Shown here: positions 11,438 through 23,500 of the stretch, in pieces
How positions within the stretch are numbered: position 1 is the stretch's first letter
How the letters are laid out: each line of letters opens with the position of its first letter
DNA from: Toxoplasma gondii ME49
Taxonomy: Eukaryota > Apicomplexa > Conoidasida > Eucoccidiorida > Sarcocystidae
Assembly (NCBI RefSeq): GCF_000006565.2
Contig: NC_031478.1
Coordinates: 4,240,212 to 4,304,211 of the forward strand
DNA length: 64,000 bases
Direction: 5' to 3'
Program-made: the position numbers and the translations under genes
Notes under the pieces: generated by a model
Databases searched by the model: none
Told to the model about the DNA's origin: nothing
The model's input: only the letters and a program-made list of their open reading frames with translations

Positions 11438-13043
11438 CTGAAAACGCGAAAAAGAAGGAAGGAGCAGAAAACGTGGCGTGCGAGGCGGTGGTGAAGCGAC
11501 GTCGTCAACTCCGTGAACAGTCGCGGTTTCACTGAGTTCACTGCAGGGGGCAAATGCACTTCTCCGGTCTGTTTTTCGTGGATCTCAGGTCGACTGTGTT
11601 TTAGCAGAGCACAGTTAAGACGACGCTTCATTGTATAAATAGAATCAGTGGAACGCCGTGCATTTTGAGGTAACAAAAACGGTCAGGGCATTCGCGGATC
11701 TTGCTTTGTACACGGGCAAGAACTCGAGTTCAATACCTCTTCAGGCCTATGCGGGTACGTCTGACAGAGACTACGGGACCTTAGCCAGGACTCGTGGATT
11801 GGTCGAGTTCTGTCAGTGTTGCCTAGTCGGTGCTTGGAAGCAGGACTTACGCGTTCCGGGCAAGGCTTTTCCGGGCTGAAACCGGTGGTGAGTACCCTTC
11901 ATTTTCGCCGCTATGTTCCTCCCTCAGCCTCCTGTCTTCTCCGTTCCTCAGGCTGTGCTTCCCTGGCGACCACCCTTGGCAGCCCACTGCTCTCTGCTTC
12001 TTCTGGCGGAGTCCGCTTTGTACGAGGTAGAGGACGGGGACGCTTCGAGGCAAGGCACCCAACACTGTGTCTGTCACTTCTGCCTCGACAGCTCGGTAGT
12101 GTTCAACTCCAAACTGATTATCTATCGGCAACACTTGAATACACACCCATGGAGTTGTGTGTGTTCATCTGCGCGTTTCTCGACTGCCGAGGAAACCTGC
12201 AAAAATCGATTTTGAAGAGGTGAGGATCCCTTTCACGTCCACGTCGACGCCTAAACAGCAGTGTGAAATAATGCGAGGGAGAGACCTGGAGAGTTGCTCA
12301 CGTGGCGGTCGCACATGCAGCAGATCTAGAGAAGCACGAGAGAGAAACAGAGAAATTGTTTTTCAACGGAGAGGAAAGTGCAAGCCGCCCCGACCTAAGA
12401 CGTGCGTAACTGGAGGGACGAGCAGAGCGAAATTGTGCAGACCAACAAAGACACATGAGAAAAAGTCGGCAAATGAAGACAGCTGGAACAACCTAGCAAA
12501 AAGACTTTGTGCTGTGCCGCCGCGGCGGCGACAAGGTAACACCCGTTGTAGACAGTCCAATCGGTCGTCCTGAACGGCAGAACGATGAAAGGGGCAAGAA
12601 GCTTCTGTCGTTGAGGAAGAAATCTCGACAAAATACATTCAGAAACTGTCCCGTATGTCGTCTCCGCTTGAGCGATAGCTGCTGCTGCGTAGACCCTAAA
12701 CTCTCTTGACTCGCAGGCGGGCGTTCACGTGCGGTTCCCCGTTTGGGGCCTTTTCCCGTGCAAATGAGACGCAATCTCTTTTCGTGGCAAGACCGCAACC
12801 AAACTTCTTTTGCCCTTGCGATTCTACACGCATTTGGCCGCGTTCTGGAGTTGCTCGGCCTCTCGTCCCAAGAACCGCCGACGTCATTCAGGCGTTATGT
12901 ACATCCCAGACACGGAGGTGATCACGGGGCTTCGGCAGCTCGCTGCGACGCCAGGCTCCATGCACATCACGTATTCTCCACTTTTTCTGCCTTTTCCTCC
13001 GGCGGATATCTCCGTTTTCAGATCCACGTGTCGTTTGCGCGTC
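11438..13043. other. Intergenic region upstream of the coiled-coil gene
   Basis: It should contain the missing first exon and promoter of the minus-strand coiled-coil gene. An ATG-led open segment (MKRRLNCALLKHSRPEIHE) lies near 11629 on the minus strand, but no phase-1 donor in it is convincing. On the plus strand, a protein-like segment beginning MYIPDTEVITGLRQLAA starts at 12897 and runs to about 13018. Neither is strong enough to call. Confidence 0.35.
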
Positions 13044-13370
13044 TTACTCGTACTCGTCATCCGAAAAGCCGGCGTTCCGTCTGCTGCTGCCCGTGAGTCT
13101 CGCGTTGCTGACCTCCGACTCAAGAACGGCCTCCCAGTGCCAGATGACCGCGCGCGCCCTCTCGTCTTTTCGCGCTGCAGCTGGCGCTCGACGCCAGCTC
13201 GGCGGAAATTGTCGAGGACTTTGAGCGTCCGGCCCCGCTTTATCTGCCTGGTGACTTTGCAGATAAATTTGTCGCTTTTTTGAGCTGTCCGCGGGACTTT
13301 CTTCGGCGGTCTTCGTCTGTTTCCGCGCAAGCGGCGGACTCGCTAACTCGCACCCGAGCTGCGCGGCCAT
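13044..13370 (-). CDS. Small ORF with acidic C-terminal tail (doubtful)
   Basis: An ATG at 13370 in a fair context (GCTACGATGG) opens 108 codons ending in the acidic tail GFSDDEYE. The middle is basic and polar; the only notable run is ARAVIWHWEAVLESEV. No family is recognised. It lies in the gap between two divergent genes, where pyrimidine-rich sequence often creates chance frames, so it may be spurious or a fragment of a spliced gene. Confidence 0.25.
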   Translation of the reverse strand: MAAQLGCELASPPLARKQTKTAEESPADSSKKRQIYLQSHQADKAGPDAQSPRQFPPSWRRAPAAARKDERARAVIWHWEAVLESEVSNARLTGSSRRNAGFSDDEYE

Positions 13371-14071
13371 CGTAGCGCGCCGGCAAAGAGAGCTCAACCG
13401 GTTCGTGCCTTTGCGTTTGTTCCTCGCCTACCGAGAAAATCGAGCTGAAAACGTCGGGAGAACATCCGCGAAAGCTTGAGAGCAACAAGTCCAGAGACTT
13501 CTTTGGTCCACTCTCTCGATTCTGCAGTTGTCTTTTCTTGCTCCTCTCGAACTCGAGTCGGTAAAATCTGTAGGTTCGGGCTCACCAGTCCACGTGAGTG
13601 TCTTGACTCGCGTCGGCGGCGACCCTGTCCTTCACGAGACGAAGAAATTCTCCCCTTTCCTTGCCATCGAAAGAAGGCGGACACAGCGCAAAAGTTCGCG
13701 GTTAATCTCGCCAAAGCTTCCGGCTTCGCTGTTCGAGTTTCCCCGGTTCTTTTCCCCCAACAAGCGACGACGCCTCGATCCCAGACTAGACTGGTCCCTA
13801 CTCTCTCTGTGTCTCTCTGCCTTGCCGTCCAGCGTTTTCCCCGTGTCTCTCCTTTCTTTCTTTGCTCCTTTGCATCAAATCTGATCCCTCCTCTTTCGCG
13901 GGCTGTGGCCTCAGTCTGAGAGTTCCGCCGGGCTCCACTCTCCCGTAGCTCGTGGTCTACTCCATCACGTTGATTCGGTCCTTCCTCGATTTCCACCGGA
14001 CGCGCCACCCACTGTCCCTTTCCTTCCCTCTCTTCGCTCACTCTTGCACCTGATTTTCCCTGTTGTTCACG
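13371..14071. other. Pyrimidine-rich leader region of the 14.07-kb gene
   Basis: The plus strand is strongly C/T-rich just before the ATG at 14072, which fits a 5' untranslated region and promoter of the large plus-strand gene. Long open frames here on either strand look like compositional artefacts. Confidence 0.4.
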
Positions 14072-14474
14072 ATGGCGCATCTCGTTTTCTTTCCGCCGGT
14101 CGTCGACTCTGCAGACCAAGCCGCCTGCCCCACCGTTCCCTCCGGTCCCTCTGCGAAGCGAAGGCACCAGTCCTGCGGCAGTCGCATGCGTCCGATCGCT
14201 CTCAACCGACCTTCCGCCTCGCCGCTTCGTCTCGCACGAGCCTTTCACGGTGAAGGCCTCGCCTTTGAGGAGGAGAAAAGAGTGCTCCTCCAGAGAATCA
14301 CCCACAATCCAGAGGAAGAAGCGGCAACGGGCGCTACACAATCCATGCCCTACAGCCTCATCGCCCTCAACGCTCCAGGCAGACCTGCTGAAGCACGTCC
14401 GCTGCTCCCCGGGTAAAGCCATACAGAAAAAACGACCGAAGCAGTGACCAAAACGCGTACTCATAGATATATCG

Positions 14475-14520
<46 letters not shown>

Positions 14521-17500
14521 GATGGGGACGATTCCCGTGTGTAGATGTTCATTCCTGGAAGCGGGGCTCTTAGTGAGTAAGGAGAGACAGAGCTACAGAG
14601 TTTCTGGGCGTTGGTTCCCGGTGGGAGTCTCGCCACGATGAGAATTCTAACCAAGCAACTCCAGTGTGGCGCGGGCGAACTTCATATGTATCCGCCTGTA
14701 CGCTGCAACTGATCTGGCTTAGAAGAGAACAAGCACCCCTCTCTACAGAGAGATGCACATCGATCTGGCTGTTTCTGATCTAGAACGTTCTCTAGACAAG
14801 TACCTATTGCTGTAGTAGACTTTGTATATCTGTGCTGCTCCGCTCCGTAGTGGAGGTTGACACATGCGTTTTAGCAGGACATATCGTTTCCTTTCTACCT
14901 TTGCGTTGATGCACAGTTTCAATTCCTCATGACTGTAAAATAGGCATTGCGCGCTGTTTCGAACTTTTTTGTGTGCGTTTTCAGAATCCCTGGACTGTAT
15001 CATCGTCGGGAGCGCGTGACAGGACGCTCTCACGTTTCCGTCAAAGTCGGCAATGGCCGTTCCCTCCTCAAATGCACTCGTAGGTCTTGCCGTGTTTTCT
15101 TTTAGAATCGTCCTCGACTGGCTGTCTGTTTTGTCGGAGCTCCTGTTTTTTTGTCGCGTCTGCGAGGGGCGTTGCCTCCTTTTCAACGACTCACATTTCT
15201 TGGCAGCCTCCCCTTGTTTAGCGTTTCGCTAAGCAGATCTTTAATCTTGCTCGCGCATCCTCACTCGCATGGACGAGTCTAGCCGTATTCCTGTGTCCAG
15301 ACATGTACTCGGTAGCATGTACACGTACACATCTATGCATACGTATAGATGAATCTACAGCAGAAGCCCTCTTTGCATATGATTACACGCAATTCTCTAC
15401 CTCTGCCCTTAGTTTCTTGTTAGAATACTTGGATGTACAAATCTTTCTCGGTCTGTCTATCACTCTATATATACATATGAAGAAGCAGACTTACGTGACT
15501 ATGTTATCTGCGGTGTGCTCTTCCCCACACGGTGTTCGTTTCTCAGCTCCCAGTGGAGGACGCCTCTTACACTTTCCTTCAAGTTCAGAGGCGCTGCTGA
15601 AGGCTCAGGCGCCGCGCTCGTGTAAGTCTTTGGCCCTTGGATTTCTCGTTGATCTTCAACTTTCGTCTCCTTTCGGTGTCCCCCTTCTCCCTCCAAGGAC
15701 TCCCATCTCCCTGTGGTTCCTCAGCCGCACCCTCCTATCCCCTATCGAGTTTTTCTCCTCTACTTTTCCTCACTTCCTCAGCTTTCAACTCATGTTCGAG
15801 TTGTCTCCATTCTTGCTTCTTCCTAGGCCTGTCTCCGTTTTCCCCACCTAGCGTCACAGCGGCTTCTTCCGAGCTTGCGTCGTGAGGGTGTGTGCTTGGT
15901 GTTTTCTCGTACCGGCCCAACGAAAGCAGGCCACTTGACTTCGAGAGACATTTTATCTTCTTTTCCTTTTCAGTGGCTTACTACGACAGCGCGCAGGCCT
16001 GCGGGAACTTCGCCTGTCGGACGCGTTTCGACGAACCTCTCTACGGGCGCCCACAGAGTCCACGGGAGCCTCGGAGTCGCCTCGCGAAGTCAGCGAGTCC
16101 AGGACGATCCCCTTTTCCTTCTTCTTTCGCATGTTTGCAGCCTCCTGAGTTGCCTACAGCCATGCCTGGGGATTCCTCTCGTTTTTCGCAGAGCAGATTG
16201 GACGCCCGCGACGCCGATGAGCTCGAGTTCACCGAGGCAGCAAACCGCGCATCGAGCCGCGCAAGCTTCCGAGGCACTGAAGGGGCGAGACCACGGATTC
16301 CTAGATTTCTCACCTCCCCGCTGGGAAGGCAAGAAGCGCCGCTGGCGAGGCGCCTCACGTCGAGATTCGTGGACATTGACAAGGAAGGAGAAGAAGGAGG
16401 TCCTGACAGGCTGCCGTCGGTCTCCCGGCCAGTTGGGGGTTCGCCTTTGCCTCGCCGCCAGCCGATGCGCGCTGGGGGCGAAGAAGAGAACCTCCGTGGA
16501 ATCAGCGCGCTCCCCTCTCAGGCTCAGAGGCTCCCCTCTCAGGCTCAGAGGCTCCCCTCTCAGGCTCAGAGGCTGCCCACTCGAGCGGGGGGTCGGACCG
16601 GAGGGGAGAAGGAGAGAGAGCTCCTGCGTTTCGCTTCTCAGGCGCCGCAGTTCCGGGAGACTCGCAGCGGCCTCCAAAGGGGCGGTACGAAGGCGCGACA
16701 GGATTTCAACGATCCGGAACTCCCGCCTTCGCGGTCTTTCCTGTCGCGGCGTCTCTTGTCACGCGCCGCCACAATGAAGACGGATTCGGAGACAGGGACG
16801 AGAGAGCCGGCGAAGCGCCTGCCTACCCAGGTCCGGTCTTTGTCGACTCTCAGAAGCATGAAGACCATGCAGCGACTTGCAGGTCCTAAGGGAAGAAAGG
16901 GACAAGGAAGACAGATTCCAGGCAGCCACTCGGAGACCGACGTCGACATAGTGAACGCCGTAAGATCGAGAAGCAAAGTTGTTGATGAAAAATACACCCT
17001 ACATCCACCGACTATGTAATCACTTGTGTACCGCTCTTGTCGTCTCACATACACATATATATGTATATCTGTATGTATATATATATATATATATATATGG
17101 ATTATATATACGTGCACAGACACATGGATTCGTGAGCGTGGGGGACCAGTTTGCTTGCTTGCGTCGTTTCGTTCAGTCTGGTTCGAGACATTTCTCGGAA
17201 GAAGGTCGTCTGAAGTTTCGGGAGCCCAGCCGCTTCCAGGACGTTCGCGGGAAGAGCATGCAGACTGACGACTCGACGGATTCTTCAGGGACTTCTTCGC
17301 CTCCTGACATTTGCTGGGAGTCGGATGGCGCCGACGAAGACGAGGCTTGGGGCAGGTCGCGCGAGGCCGATGGCAGCGGCGTAGACTCTGCCGGGGCTGG
17401 AAGCTGCTTCGTTCGGTTTCTCCGAGAGAAGGAAGACTCCGAGGCAGAGACAGCAGCTGCGTCGCTCCTGAACCTCTCCAAGGCAGTTTGCGTCGAGCTT

Positions 17501-20500
17501 GAGAACGTCCTGAGACGCCGGGAGGCAAGGAGTGCCGCGAGGCCAGCAGGCGTCAACGACCCCCTTGAAGGCGCGTTGCGGGGCGCCAACGTGTGGGGCG
17601 AAGGGGGCGAAGCTGACGAGCGGGAGGAAGAAACCGAGAAAGCAGCCGTTGCCCTGGGTCGCTTGGTTTTGGAGGAGCTGAAGTTCGTCAGAGAAACAGA
17701 CCCTGCCTTAGGTCGTGTGTGCGCCCACATCGGCGCGTTGCTTCAAGACCTCGAAGATCGACACGAGGCACGCGAACGAAGCTCGCGAAACCGAAGGGTG
17801 AGGCGGAACATGAGAGACGAAAGCATTCAGCGTTGACGGGGGGACTTCTTGGAGAAGAGCCTTTTGGCAGGTATCGAGGGAAACCGGCGTCTCTAAGAGG
17901 GAGACTTGTTACTTGTTGACACACACCCATGCATCCGTGTGTATGTACCTAGGCATGATTTGTGTCTCTTTCTGGAAGAAGGCAGACACGCTCAGCCACA
18001 CACAGATTCCGGTTGATCCGTTCCCTATTCGTAGACTCGGGGCTTTGTCCCGGAACCGTTGCAGAAGATGTGTACGCAAGTTTCTTTCCTCTTGGCAAAC
18101 GCAGTGCCCCGAGACACAGAAAAGCGCTCAAGCGAACGCTTGCTCACCTTCGCTGCACACATTTCTGCTCTGTGAACAGGAACACACCTGTTCGTCTTTA
18201 CCGATCGCACAACCTCTCTATCTACGCCTAGACAGATATTGTATGCATACATAGATATACATATACATACATACATATCTATATATCTATATATATTGTA
18301 TATGTGTATAGTTTCATATTTACAGCTTTGCGGTCTTTGTGCGAAGGTGTCCGCTGGGTCTGTCTGCCCGTCCATTTCGCTTCACAGTGCCCATCTGTTC
18401 ACGTTTTCGTTCGCTTGCAGACAGACGAGGCGTATCAAGGCTGGCTGTCGACGGTCGAGACGTCTCTCCAGGACGCTCTTGACTTGGACAAGGCGGCGGA
18501 GAAGTCTCCGTTGGCCGTGGGGTGCTCCGACGGGTCCTACCCTGTCTTTGGCAAGCAGCGACTGTCGAGGAGTTACGGCTCACCTCTAACGGTTTGCCCC
18601 CCACTGTGTATCCAGACGAAGTCGGCGCATGCGCCTACGACTCCTCTCAGTGTCTCCGCGTGCTTGTCGAGCGCGAAGGCGGCGCCGGAGGGGCGCGTCG
18701 AAAAGACAGCGCGCCTGCTGCGTCTCCAAGCTCTGCAGGACGACGGGGAGCTGGAGGGGCAAAACGAGGGATGCCTTCGGCTCGCCGCGCCTCCGCTGAT
18801 CAGGAGCATTCGTGTCAAGGAGCCGCTAACGCCTGCAGGCGATGGGGAAGACAGCGAGGGACAGCGACGCCCTGAGGGGGAATCTCCCGGAGCCGGAATG
18901 CGGGGCGACACTCCCAAGCCTGTGCGGAGCTCCAAAGCGTGGACGGAGACGACGGAGAACGTTGTCACAGGCGAAGCGCGCAACAGCGGGGACAGGAGCT
19001 TGCCGTCGCCGTCGCCAGTCATGTCGGGCATCTGCACATCATCAGGGGGATTCGACGTTTCCCCGGTTCAGAAACGCCAGAGCGGAGCGTTTAGCGAGGT
19101 TCTCGAAAATAGAGGAAAGGCGCCGAAGCTGGGCCTGGAGAGGAGAGACGCGGCAGGCAGAGGCAGAGCTGGTGGAGCGCTTTATGCCGAAACTTCGCAA
19201 ACGCTTGCAGATGACCAATGCACCGGTGTCCATGCGCGACTCCCAGACGCTGTGGGTTGCGAAAAGACCCTCCACTTTATGGTGCGTCTGGCCTGAGAGC
19301 GCTGTCGACTTTTTCTGTTTTGTGGCACCTCGAGTGAACGTCGGTTCTTTCTCCCAACTTGAGAGGCCATTGCCCCGTCGAACCTTTTCGTGCGTCAGAT
19401 GCCTACTTTGTTTTGTCCTTTCTTGTTTGGGGGTTTCGCCCCGAATTGTTTCTCGCCAAGGTCTTTTCCAAGTGTTGTTCTTTGCGAGTTCCCAATTTTT
19501 GCTGTCGACCTTGTTGCGGCTCATGCGTTCAGGGCCTGCCTGTCGTGGCCACCGCAGAAGAACTGAGTGCTGAGCAGCGCCTCGCACTCCGCGAGGATGA
19601 AGGTAATGCTCAGAAGTCTCTCTTTCCTCGAGTTTAGTTTTGGATCTCTCAACTGCGAAGTTTACCTATATCGCCACAACTTCCATCGTGTGCGCCGTCT
19701 CTGTTGCGTTTCCTCCTCTTCTTCTTCTGCTTATCGGTACCAGACTGTTGTTCGCTGTCTCCTCCTAGACGATTCCGCGCCGTGCATCGACATGCCACTC
19801 GCAGAGTTGTTTCTGGCGTATTTGCTTCGCCTCGGCATTTGTTTTCTCGCCTCCACTTCTGCTCCCCCTGTTCCACCTGTTCTGTGTCGCTTCTCGACCC
19901 GCAGCACATGAAGCGCCCCGCATTCTCGAGGTTGTTTTCTCTGCTATGAATCCCCTGTCTTCTTTGACGTCGCTGTTGCTATTTCCAGACCTAAGAGAGT
20001 CTCTGGAACGGGTGCACGTTCTTGAGGCGTATCTCCAGTCGTCTTCCGCCTCAGGCGTCTCGCGCGCTCGCCTTGGCGGCTACCTCTCCCTCAGACGAGC
20101 TCTGCAGAGTTTGGACAGCCTTCAGATGAAGGAAGCGGATGAGTCTGAGGACGCGGGAGAGCTTGACAGCGAAGACATTTCGACACGAAAGAAGGCGTTG
20201 AAGACTCAGGCAGATCTCAGCATCCAAGATCTCCAGTTCCTCAAAGGTCACCTTCTCGCCGAGAGGGCGAGACAGACGGAGGCTTGGAAACACAAGCCAG
20301 GCGGTACGCTCCGGAGGGACAGCGAGAGACACCTGCAACCGACTACCATCTGATATGGATGCATGTCAACATGAGCTTATTCATCCGTCGGCGACGTGTA
20401 CACGGGTGCTGTGCGTTATATATCTTCGAAAAAAAGTCAAAACGGCAATTAGAGGAAGGGATTGAAAGGCGACTTTCGAACTATGTTGGAGCACAGTTTC

Positions 20501-23500
20501 GCGAGACCTAGAGACTCGAGACGGCACTCGATGGTTCTGGGGTAGACCGCGTGCGAAAGCGAGGAAGGCGCTGCCGGCTTCGGGGGGGGGGGCTTCACCA
20601 CTTTGCTCACACGAGAAGGTCACGAGCTTGTTTTGAAACAGATTTTCGAGAGAACGCATCCGTAGGGCCTTCCAGCCTTCCTATTCTCCTGGCACACATT
20701 TTCCACGGTTCTCCCCGCGATCCACGGCTTTTTTTCGGCGTCCCTCTGTGTCCCCTCGCCCTCCCCGTTCTCCGAAGGTCTCTTTCACTCTGGAGGGATG
20801 CCAGTGTCTCTACTACGGAGAGAAGGGGAATGTATTACAAAGGAAAAAAAAAGTCACTTGAAGTTCACGTCGACCCCCGTGAGTTGCTGCCGCGGCCATA
20901 CGGGAAGGATACACGCGTTTTTTTTAGAATTCGCAGGACACTGTCTAACAGGTGTTTCCGTCGCGCAGCTGCAAGTTGGAGCTTTTGTCCCTGGCACCTT
21001 TCTTCTCGCAGGTTGGGAGTTCGGGCGACCAGGGAGAGCCTTGCCTGGGTCCTCTTCACCCCCGCCTCTTCCGCCGGTTGCTGCTCTTCTTCCCGGTTCC
21101 CTTCGCACAGACACATCCGACCCAGTGCCGACCGCGGCGCCCTCCAGGTCTCTTCTGCCGGGAGACAAGGACCCACAGTCTCCACTGAATCGCGCGCGGT
21201 CGTTTCTGCGGCTAATGGACACGAGCTTTCGACGCGAGCGCGATGCATGCGCGCCTCTGTCTCCGGCGTTCTCGTCTTCTCTGTCGTCTTGCAGCCGACT
21301 CTGCTCCCCGCAACGGACTGTCTCTGCCTCAGTGTCTAGGTCTGTTGCCGACGCCCCGCCGGCTCCGAAGGCTAAAGTGTCTCTTGACCCTTCTATAAGC
21401 CGAAAGCAACTCGGGAACTCCGTCTCCACATCGCAGACGTCTTTCCTGACGAGCCGGGCACAACTCCCCACCCCTGTCTCTCTCGTCTCGTCACTCCCGA
21501 AGGCGCAAGAGTCCGCCGTGACTGTCTCCGTTGCGGCTCCTCCTTCCATGGCTTCTCCTTCCCCATCCTCGCCTCGTCAGTCAACGCGTTTGCCCTCTTC
21601 GGTCTCGCTTTCTGTCTCGGCCAAGCCGTCTGCGGGCGACTTCGTCAGGAAGCTCTCTTCGCGTCCGTTGACGAGCGCGAGTCTGACGGGGTCCGAGTCC
21701 CCGAGAAAGGAACTAGAATCGACTTCAAGCCTAAAGAAGTCGGTCTCCTCTACGACCGCTAGCAGGCTCCAGTCGATGCGTGTCTCCTTTGTGGCCCCCA
21801 CCGTCGAGCCGGACAGCCTCGCCCCCGCGGCCAAGATAAGCGCGGGACTTGGAGCTGTCGGCAAGTCCGAAGCAGTCGTGCCTCTCCCAGAGCCTCCGAG
21901 CAGCAGCGTCTCCTCTCTCGCGAACCGAGGAGACGAAGCAGTCGTCCCTAGCCCAGAGCCTCCGAGCAGCAGCGTCTCCTCTCCCGCGAACGAAGACGGC
22001 GAAGACCCAGCAGGGTCAGTGAAGGTTTCCAACGGACCTGAAGCGGCCAGTCCGTCGGAGTCGAGGCTTGTGCGTCATTCTGCGAGTCAGCAGGACTCAG
22101 CGACCTCGCATGCTGCTAGCCTGACGAAGAGCGTCCCTGCCTCCTCTGGGGGCCTGAACTCGCGGCCCGCGCCCCACAGAGCCAAGACTGCCGTAGACAG
22201 CGACGCTTCGCACTCGCCTCTAGCAACTGAGTCCCTTAGGGACGCGTTCAAGGCTGCTCGCGCCATCACTGATCCCTTCGAGAACTCCAGGAGAGACGGC
22301 AACAAGAAGGGGGAGGACGTGGAGGAGACAGCTCAACCTCCCTTCGTCGAAGAAGCTCGACACAGTGTACGTGCCGACTCACCTGCACCGCAAGAGACGC
22401 CCGCGGTGCAGGAACCGCCTCCAACGCTTCTTCTTGGCGCGAAGAAAATGGTTCAGATGTTAACAGACCAGATCGTCACTGCGTTCAGAAGCGGAGTACC
22501 CCCAGCAGGTAAGGTAGGGAGGAGAAGAAGCGAGAAAGAAATGGGTGGTGGATGAACAGTTCCTTCGTCCGAAGTGGTGAAACAGACCATATGCGACTGA
22601 GGCTGCTACGCTGGGGGCCAAGCGATAAAACATCGTTTTTTTTGGGGGGTCTCCAGCTTCCGAGAGGGACTTGCGTTGACACGGGATTGCTCTGGGTGGC
22701 GTGCTGGCCTTCGTGAGATTCTGTGATTTCTTCTCTGTCTCTGTCGAAAAATCAAGTTTGTGTCGATCCATCTCTGAGCGACAGGCAAACTCTTTCGCGT
22801 TGAGACCTCTGCATGGGGGGATTTCTCTAGAGAGATCTATAGATGTACAAATGCTTTTACAGAGAGAGATGCCCACATATATATATATATACATTGCGAA
22901 CCGAACTAAAGTTCTAGATGCACCTGAAGCTCTGTAGCGGTTCCTTTGATGAGTCTCCCCGCACGCTTATGAGAATACAGTGTTCGGATATTCTGTGGCC
23001 TAACTGTCACCGTGGCGCTCTACTTCTAATCTTGTTTGTGAGAGCAACTGCTCTTATACTCGAGGACGAAACGGGCCGGCCGTAGGAGTCCGACACTGTT
23101 CTGTCGTGACGTTCTTGGACTCATCAGAAGGATAGCAAAGCGTCCCCGTGTGTGGCATTGTCCCCACAGTGCCCTCATCTGAGCGTGTGCAGTGATCCTT
23201 TACTGCATGCGAGTCTCGCTGTCTGTCGTCGCGCTGTACTGCATACAGAGGACGCCAACTTCGAGCTCGTTGTTTCTCTCGGAGAGCTCAAGTAAGCCGT
23301 CTTCTAGAGGGAAGAATCCTTACTCTTCCAAATTCCTCTCGTGTCCGTGTGCATATCAGCCTAGTCGTTTGACAAGGAACTTTCCATCTAAGATGCGTAA
23401 CCCACATATCTCACACATACTTCGCGTCTTTCTTCCCTGCACATCCACGCTTCGTTTATTTATTACTCGCCACGCAGGCAAGAGACACTGCACAATATAC

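Noticed and set aside
13394..14518. 374-codon minus-strand open frame starting in a TA tract
   Set aside because: It overlaps the pyrimidine-rich leader and first exon of the plus-strand gene, begins with an IYIYIY artefact, and has no splice or domain support.
20854..21549. 231-codon minus-strand frame
   Set aside because: Shadow of exon 21012-22513 of the plus-strand 17-exon gene.
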